This document shows, piece after piece, positions 59,022 through 64,000 of a stretch of DNA of 64,000 nucleotides. A program made the position numbers and the translations under genes. The stretch is taken from the NCBI RefSeq assembly GCF_034497705.1, contig NZ_JAXRUV010000003.1, positions 124,001 to 188,000 on the forward strand, given 5' to 3'. This stretch comes from Marinococcus luteus_A. GTDB taxonomy: Bacteria > Bacillota > Bacilli > Bacillales > Marinococcaceae. The first letter of the stretch is position 1; each line of letters opens with the position of its first letter. The notes beneath the pieces were generated by a model that searched no databases, was not told where the DNA came from, and worked only from the letters and a program-made list of their open reading frames with translations.

Positions 59022-60128
59022 TTGGCAGAATTAAAACGAACTCCCCTGTACCCTGTGTATGAGAAATACGGAGCAAAAACCGTCGATTTTGGCGGGTGGG
59101 AGATGGCTGTTCAGTTTTCTGGCATCAAAAACGAACACGAGGCGGTTCGTACTAAGGCTGGTCTGTTCGACGTTTCCCATATGGGCGAGGCGATCGTAGA
59201 AGGAAAGGGTGCTGCTGAATTTCTGCAGTATATGCTCACAAACAACATAAAAAATGCAGAACCCGGAAAGGCGCTTTATACCGCCATGTGCTATGAAGAT
59301 GGGGGTACGGTTGATGATCTGCTCGTGTACCAGCTCGAAAAGGAAAAATACATGCTCGTTTTAAACGCATCCAATATTAAAAAAGATTTGGAATGGCTCC
59401 GCCGCCACGTAACGAAAAATGTAAGTATTACTGATATTTCGGAGGATACAGCGTTAATTGCTGTACAGGGTCCGGCGGCAGAAACGACGCTGCAGAAAGT
59501 AACCGATGCTTCTCTTGCAGAGATTCTGCCATTTCGTTTTGCTGCCGGTGCTTCAGTCGGAAAAGCGGAAAACATTATCATCTCAAGAACCGGCTATACC
59601 GGAGAAGACGGCTTTGAATTATATTGCCGGGCTGAAGAGGCCATCCGCTGCTGGGAGACAATTATAGAAGCAGGAGAAGCAGAAGGACTCATTCCGTGCG
59701 GTCTTGGCGCGCGGGATACCTTGAGGTTTGAAGCAAAGCTGCCGCTTTACGGTCAGGAGCTGAGCGCAGATATTACACCGCTTGAAGCAGGCATCGGATT
59801 TTGCGTAAAGCTGAAGCAGGAGGACGATTTTATTGGTAAAGAAGCTTTAAAAAAACAAAAAGAAACGGGCTTAAAACGTAAGCTTGTCGGGATCGAAATG
59901 GTGGATAAAGCCATACCCCGCCCAGGTTATATGGTACACAATGATGATGGGGAGGAAATCGGCTGGGTAACTACAGGTACTCAGTCGCCGACGCTGAAAA
60001 CAAACGTGGGACTTGCACTTCTGAATATTGAATGGACGAATCTCGGTCAAGCTGTCGAAGTGGATGTGCGGGGCAAAGCCAAGCGGGCAAAAGTGGCAGC
60101 TGTACCTTTTTATAAAAGGGAAAAATAA
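59022..60128 (+). CDS. gcvT: Aminomethyltransferase (glycine cleavage T protein)
   Basis: GcvT transfers the methylene group from aminomethyl-lipoyl-GcvH to tetrahydrofolate and frees ammonia. The 368-residue protein has GWEMAVQFSGIKNEHEAVRT, the FDVSHMGE motif near residue 48, SRTGYTGEDGFELY near 188-201 and the catalytic Asp region GLGARDTLRFEA near 227-238. The start is TTG 59022 after GAGGTGAT; an ATG far upstream at 58971 lies in the terminator tail. First gene of gcvT-gcvPA-gcvPB, under the glycine riboswitch. Confidence 0.96.
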   Translation: MAELKRTPLYPVYEKYGAKTVDFGGWEMAVQFSGIKNEHEAVRTKAGLFDVSHMGEAIVEGKGAAEFLQYMLTNNIKNAEPGKALYTAMCYEDGGTVDDLLVYQLEKEKYMLVLNASNIKKDLEWLRRHVTKNVSITDISEDTALIAVQGPAAETTLQKVTDASLAEILPFRFAAGASVGKAENIIISRTGYTGEDGFELYCRAEEAIRCWETIIEAGEAEGLIPCGLGARDTLRFEAKLPLYGQELSADITPLEAGIGFCVKLKQEDDFIGKEALKKQKETGLKRKLVGIEMVDKAIPRPGYMVHNDDGEEIGWVTTGTQSPTLKTNVGLALLNIEWTNLGQAVEVDVRGKAKRAKVAAVPFYKREK

Positions 60129-60146
60129 ACAGAGGAGGCATCAGGT

Positions 60147-61508
60147 ATGGATTATCGCTATCTGCCGGTAACAGGCGAGGATAAAAAAGAAATGCTTAAA
60201 ACAATTGGCGTGGAGTCGGTCGGTGAACTGTTTGAGGACGTGCCGGAAAATATACGCTTTTCCGGAGAAATGAACCTGCCGAAAGCTCTTGGGGAAACGG
60301 ACCTTCTAAAGGAAATGAAGCGCCTCAGCGACAGAAATACTAATGTACAGGAGTGCGTCTCCTATCTAGGGGCAGGTGTGTACGAGCATTATATACCGAC
60401 AGTCGTCGATCACGTGCTCCGGCGCTCGGAATTTTACACGGCGTATACTCCGTACCAGCCGGAAATTTCGCAGGGCGAGCTGCAGGCAATCTTTGAATTT
60501 CAAACGATGATCAGTGAACTTACAGGAATGGATATCGCTAATTCGTCTATGTATGACGGGCCGACAGCGCTCGCAGAAGCAGCGCTGATGGCCGCAAGTG
60601 AAAACAGGGGAAAGCGCCGTACCATCGTCGTTTCTGGAACCGTTCACCCTGAAGCGCTCGATGTATTGAAAACATACGCTGCTGGTCCCGGACTTACAGT
60701 GAAAATCGTTCCCGAAAAGGAGGGGCGTACCGACATAGGTAAGCTTGAAGACATGATTGATGCTGATACCGCAGGAGTGATCGTGCAGTACCCAAACTTT
60801 TACGGAACTATTGAAGATTTAGCTGCTGTAAGGCAGGCAGCCGATAAGGAAAACTCGCTGATGATTGTGTCGGCAAACCCCCTCGCGCTCGGCGTCCTGA
60901 CGCCGCCGGGACGTTTCGGGGCGGATATTGTGGCAGGAGACGCTCAGCCGCTTGGTATTCCAATGCAGTTTGGCGGACCTCACTGCGGATTTTTTGCCAC
61001 CACTAAAAAGCATATTCGGAAGGTTCCCGGGCGTCTTGTCGGACAGACGGAGGATGAAGATGGAAGCCGGGGTTATGTACTGACGCTGCAGGCAAGAGAG
61101 CAGCATATCCGACGGGACAAAGCGACATCCAACATTTGTTCAAACCAGGCTCTGAACGCGCTGGCTGCTTCTGTCGCAATGACGGCTCTCGGTAAAAAAG
61201 GGCTGAAAGAAACGGCCGAACAAAATGTTAAAAGTGCTCATTTCTTTAAACAGCTGCTCAAACAAAAAGGCATCGAGCTTGTCCATGAGTCACCATCGTT
61301 TAATGAGTTTGTAGTTGATCTCGGTCGTCCCGTGGCAGAAGTGAATGAACAGCTATTCAGACAGGGGATCATCGGCGGGTATGATTTAAGCGAGGTTTCA
61401 GCGGATAAAAACGGGCAGATGCTCGTATGTGTGACCGAACTTCGCACAAGAGAACAGCTGGAAAACTTTGCCAAACATTTGGAGGTGCTTGTACATGAAA
61501 CAGCCTAA
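60147..61508 (+). CDS. gcvPA: Glycine dehydrogenase (decarboxylating) subunit 1
   Basis: N-terminal half of the split P protein, which decarboxylates glycine with PLP and moves the aminomethyl group to lipoyl-GcvH. The 453-residue protein begins DYRYLPVTGEDKKEML and has YLGAGVYEHYIPTVV near residue 74, MYDGPTALAEAALMA near 139-153 and SNICSNQALNAL near 328. It does not carry the PLP lysine, which is in GcvPB. It is 18 bp after gcvT and overlaps gcvPB by 14 bp. Confidence 0.97.
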   Translation: MDYRYLPVTGEDKKEMLKTIGVESVGELFEDVPENIRFSGEMNLPKALGETDLLKEMKRLSDRNTNVQECVSYLGAGVYEHYIPTVVDHVLRRSEFYTAYTPYQPEISQGELQAIFEFQTMISELTGMDIANSSMYDGPTALAEAALMAASENRGKRRTIVVSGTVHPEALDVLKTYAAGPGLTVKIVPEKEGRTDIGKLEDMIDADTAGVIVQYPNFYGTIEDLAAVRQAADKENSLMIVSANPLALGVLTPPGRFGADIVAGDAQPLGIPMQFGGPHCGFFATTKKHIRKVPGRLVGQTEDEDGSRGYVLTLQAREQHIRRDKATSNICSNQALNALAASVAMTALGKKGLKETAEQNVKSAHFFKQLLKQKGIELVHESPSFNEFVVDLGRPVAEVNEQLFRQGIIGGYDLSEVSADKNGQMLVCVTELRTREQLENFAKHLEVLVHETA

Positions 61509-62976
61509 CCAGCCGTTAATTTTCGAACAAAGCAAACCAGGTAGGGTGGCGTATTCCCTTCCTGAGACAAATATACCTGAACAAAGCCTGAGTGACATTT
61601 TGCCCGGGGCTAATATCCGGGAAGAAGAGCCGGCGCTGCCGGAAGTATCTGAACTGCAGTTGATGCGCCACTATACGGCGCTTTCGAATCGAAATTACGG
61701 AGTGGATTCAGGCTTTTACCCCCTCGGGTCCTGCACGATGAAATACAATCCGAAAATCAATGAAGAAACGGCTCGCATGGCCGGTTTTGCCGCGACGCAT
61801 CCGTACCAGCCGGAAGCACAGGTGCAGGGGAATCTCGAAATGATGTACGACCTTCAGCAGGCGCTTGCTGAAATAACCGGTATGGATGAAGTGACGCTGC
61901 AGCCGGCGGCCGGTGCCCAGGGAGAGTGGACCGGCTTGATGCTGATACGGGCGCTTCACGAAGCGAATGGAGAAACGGAACGTACGGAGGTGATCGTGCC
62001 CGACTCTGCGCACGGAACAAACCCTGCTTCGGCAACAGTGGCAGGATTCGATCATGTAACGGTCCGGACCGATGCACGCGGGCTGGTGGACCTTGAGCAT
62101 CTAAAAGAAGTAACGGGCGAAAAAACGGCTGCCCTTATGCTCACGAATCCGAACACCCTCGGTTTGTTTGAGGAAGATATTATGGAAATGGCCGATACAA
62201 TCCATCAGGCTGGCGGCCGGCTCTATTATGACGGGGCAAATTCCAATGCCATTATGGGCATCACAAGACCTGGGGACATGGGATTTGATGTCGTTCACCT
62301 GAACCTGCATAAAACTTTCACCGGCCCTCACGGAGGCGGAGGACCCGGCAGTGGACCGGTTGGCGTGAAAAAAGAGCTGATTCCTTATCTGCCTGGGCCG
62401 GTGCTTGCAAAAGAAAATGATAAGTACTACTGGGATAAAGACCGGCCGTATTCCATCGGCCGCGTGAAGCCGTATTACGGTAATTTTGGCATCAACGTGC
62501 GTGCCTACACGTATATCCGTACGATGGGTGCAGAGGGACTTAAAAAAGTATCAGAGTATGCTGTATTAAACGCCAATTATCTAATGAGACGGCTTGAGCC
62601 GTATTTTGACCTCCCCTACGGCCGTCACTGCAAGCACGAATTTGTGATTTCGGGCCGCCGCCAGAAGAAGCTCGGCGTACGTACGCTCGATATGGCTAAA
62701 CGCCTGCTTGATTATGGTTACCATCCGCCGACCATTTATTTTCCGATCAACGTCGAAGAGTGCATGATGATCGAACCGACAGAAACCGAAGCGAAAGAAA
62801 CGCTTGATGCGTTCGCAGACGCCATGATCGGAATTGCCAAAGAAGCAGAAGAAGATCCGGAAATGGTGCAGGAAGCGCCTCACACTACTGTAGTCGGAAG
62901 GCTGGATGAGACGCTGGCGGCACGTAAACCTGTGCTGACATATAATACTGAAACGTCGCTCAAGTCCATGAAATAA
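61495..62976 (+). CDS. gcvPB: Glycine dehydrogenase (decarboxylating) subunit 2
   Basis: C-terminal half of the split P protein with the cofactor site. The 493-residue protein has PLGSCTMKYNPKINE near residue 76, the QPAAGAQGEW region near 131-140, DSAHGTNPASA near 171-181, DGANSNAI, and the PLP lysine in NLHKTFTGPHGGGGPG near 269-284. ATG 61495 follows GGAGGTG and is inside gcvPA, so translation is coupled. GcvH is not in this window. Confidence 0.97.
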   Translation: MKQPNQPLIFEQSKPGRVAYSLPETNIPEQSLSDILPGANIREEEPALPEVSELQLMRHYTALSNRNYGVDSGFYPLGSCTMKYNPKINEETARMAGFAATHPYQPEAQVQGNLEMMYDLQQALAEITGMDEVTLQPAAGAQGEWTGLMLIRALHEANGETERTEVIVPDSAHGTNPASATVAGFDHVTVRTDARGLVDLEHLKEVTGEKTAALMLTNPNTLGLFEEDIMEMADTIHQAGGRLYYDGANSNAIMGITRPGDMGFDVVHLNLHKTFTGPHGGGGPGSGPVGVKKELIPYLPGPVLAKENDKYYWDKDRPYSIGRVKPYYGNFGINVRAYTYIRTMGAEGLKKVSEYAVLNANYLMRRLEPYFDLPYGRHCKHEFVISGRRQKKLGVRTLDMAKRLLDYGYHPPTIYFPINVEECMMIEPTETEAKETLDAFADAMIGIAKEAEEDPEMVQEAPHTTVVGRLDETLAARKPVLTYNTETSLKSMK

Positions 62977-63013
62977 ATAAGCCAATGAGGTCTTCGGGCT
63001 TCAAAAATTACAA

Positions 63014-63043
63014 AAAAGGAAGAGCATCTTCGCTCTTCCTTTT
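63014..63043. terminator. Bidirectional terminator between gcvPB and yqhL
   Basis: AAAAGGAAGAGC (63014-63025) pairs perfectly with GCTCTTCCTTTT (63032-63043), with A and T runs for both convergent genes. Confidence 0.93.
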
Positions 63044-63045
63044 AA

Positions 63046-63438
63046 TTATGCGCTTTTTTTCTTTTTGCTGATCTTACCTGTCCAGCGCTTGAAGCCGCCT
63101 TTGAGGTGATAAATATCACGGTTTCCCTTATGCTTTTTGATCAATTTTGCAGCTTGCTTTGAACGCATGCCGGATTGGCAGTATAAATAAACAGGCTGGT
63201 CTTCCCGGATCTCCACCATCCGCTGCTTCATCTGGGAAACAGGAATGTTCCGGGCCCCGAGGATGTGGCCGCCGTCATATTCCTTCGGCTCACGCACATC
63301 GATGAGCTGGGCTTTGCGATAGCCTTTAATAAAATCTTCCTGTGGTAATGCAGTTAAGTCCTTCGGGCCGACAAATCGGCGTACAATAAGAAAAACTAAT
63401 ACCGCAATAAGCACTACCCATAACCATTCAAATATCAT
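63046..63438 (-). CDS. yqhL: Membrane-anchored rhodanese YqhL
   Basis: A 130-residue rhodanese-domain sulfurtransferase. An N-terminal membrane helix (about residues 3-21) is followed by the rhodanese domain with DVREPKEYDGGHI near 48-60 and the active cysteine in YCQSGMRS near 85-92; the tail is lysine rich. Its sulfur acceptor is unknown. The position between gcvPB and lipM is conserved in Bacillus. Confidence 0.94.
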   Translation of the reverse strand: MIFEWLWVVLIAVLVFLIVRRFVGPKDLTALPQEDFIKGYRKAQLIDVREPKEYDGGHILGARNIPVSQMKQRMVEIREDQPVYLYCQSGMRSKQAAKLIKKHKGNRDIYHLKGGFKRWTGKISKKKKSA

Positions 63439-63557
63439 ATATATTATTTCACCTCTTTCCAGGTCGATTGCAAATTAATTATAACGCATAACCCTGTTGT
63501 TTTGCTAGATTTCTAATTAACGGGCGGTCATTTTTATATATGGAAAGCAGCGATCTC

Positions 63558-63566
63558 TGCTACAAT
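63558..63566 (+). promoter_or_regulatory. Extended -10 promoter of lipM
   Basis: TGCTACAAT about 37 bp before the lipM start; no clear -35. Similar to the TGCTATAAT elements at 34014 and 36011. Confidence 0.5.
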
Positions 63567-63602
63567 GGAAAGGGAAAAATCGAGAAAGAGAGATGAGCAT
63601 TA

Positions 63603-64000
63603 ATGGCAAAAGATACTTGGCTTTTTATAGATTCAGGCAACCAATCCCCGGCCTATAATATGGCGCTCGATGAAAAACTGCTGCAATGGCACAGTGAAGG
63701 ACAGATTCCGCCGGTGATCAGATTTTACGGATGGAATCCGCCGACGCTGTCGGTCGGTTACTTCCAAAAGGCGAAGAAAGATATTGATATGGACGCAGTG
63801 GAAAAGCACGGCGTAGGTTTTGTGCGCCGGCCGACGGGAGGCCGGGCCGTTCTGCATGATCAGGAGCTGACCTACAGCATCATCGTGTCAGAAGATCATC
63901 CGGAAATGCCGGAAACGGTGACGGATGCCTACCGCGTGCTGTCAGAAGGGATTCTGCAGGGATTTTTAAAGCTCGGTCTGGATGCTTATTTTTCCGTGCC
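63603..64000 (+). CDS. lipM: Octanoyltransferase LipM, N-terminal part (3' end outside window)
   Basis: LipM moves octanoate from acyl carrier protein to GcvH, the first step of lipoate synthesis in Bacillus. The visible 132 residues begin MAKDTWLFIDSGNQSPAYN and contain IRFYGWNPPTLSVGYFQ near residue 39, the RRPTGGRAVLHDQELTYS core near 80-97 and SEDHPEMPETV. The catalytic cysteine lies further on, past base 64000. Its substrate GcvH is the partner of the gcv gene products just upstream. Confidence 0.95.
   Translation, partial: MAKDTWLFIDSGNQSPAYNMALDEKLLQWHSEGQIPPVIRFYGWNPPTLSVGYFQKAKKDIDMDAVEKHGVGFVRRPTGGRAVLHDQELTYSIIVSEDHPEMPETVTDAYRVLSEGILQGFLKLGLDAYFSV

Noticed and set aside
1..64000. 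CRISPR arrays, insertion sequences, prophage, rRNA or defence systems
   Set aside because: No regular repeat-spacer pattern, transposase, integrase, phage structural or restriction gene was recognised; the DUF2513 gene alone is not enough to call a prophage.

Overview
The window is a stretch of a low-to-mid GC Gram-positive chromosome, almost certainly from the Bacillaceae. The gene order cdd-era-recO-glyQS-ccpN-yqfL-yqxD-dnaG-rpoD-trmK-yqfO-ispH-cshB-nfo, then zur, ispG, sodA, a class B PBP, rpmG, yqgN, yqgP, yqgQ, glcK, yqgV, comG, yqgX, gcvT-gcvPA-gcvPB, yqhL, lipM follows the Bacillus subtilis yqf-yqg-yqh region. T-box control of glyQS, a tandem glycine riboswitch ahead of gcv, Bacillus-type ribosome binding sites and frequent GTG/TTG starts fit this. 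Many acidic protein tails hint at a halophilic or alkaliphilic relative (inference). No rRNA, insertion sequence, prophage or CRISPR array was seen.

Layout. 1-10.4 kb: cytidine deaminase (partial), Era, RecO, glycyl-tRNA synthetase, CcpN and the PPDK regulator, then the macromolecular synthesis operon yqxD-dnaG-rpoD. 10.4-15.7 kb: TrmK, Nif3-like YqfO, IspH (reverse), CshB and endonuclease IV. 15.8-19.6 kb: reverse-strand ppx-ppk. 19.7-22.8 kb: a metal ABC transporter with two permeases plus Zur, under a candidate Zur operator. 22.9-28.5 kb: IspG and membrane or exported proteins (YpuA, short NfeD, Na/Pi cotransporter, DUF456). 28.5-29.0 kb: five tRNA genes. 29.4-39.7 kb: SodA, PBP, L33, YqgN, DUF92, HAD hydrolase, rhomboid, YqgQ, glucokinase, aspartase and an in-frame DUF1385-YqgV fusion. 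39.7-43.8 kb: reverse-strand competence pseudopilus operon comGA-GG with an extra small ORF. 44-47.7 kb: sulfite reductase cysJI. 47.8-57.9 kb: an accessory block (GNAT, YuiF-like transporter, double MpsC/DUF2294 protein, GT8 glycosyltransferase, cyanase, 3D-domain wall protein, DUF2513 protein, MetE-like methyltransferase, an unknown protein, a DUF457-like membrane protein, a CapA-like lipoprotein). 57.9-64 kb: YqgX, the glycine cleavage genes, YqhL and the start of LipM.

Glycine is sensed twice, by uncharged tRNA for glyQS and by free glycine for gcv. LipM and GcvT are linked through lipoylated GcvH. Zinc supply is tied to Zur, and a cysteine-poor L33 lies nearby. Most interesting are the undescribed 50-codon ORF inside comG, the DUF1385-YqgV fusion, a full-length CcpN frame with no canonical start codon, and a membrane protein whose best start is separated from its frame by a six-A run.
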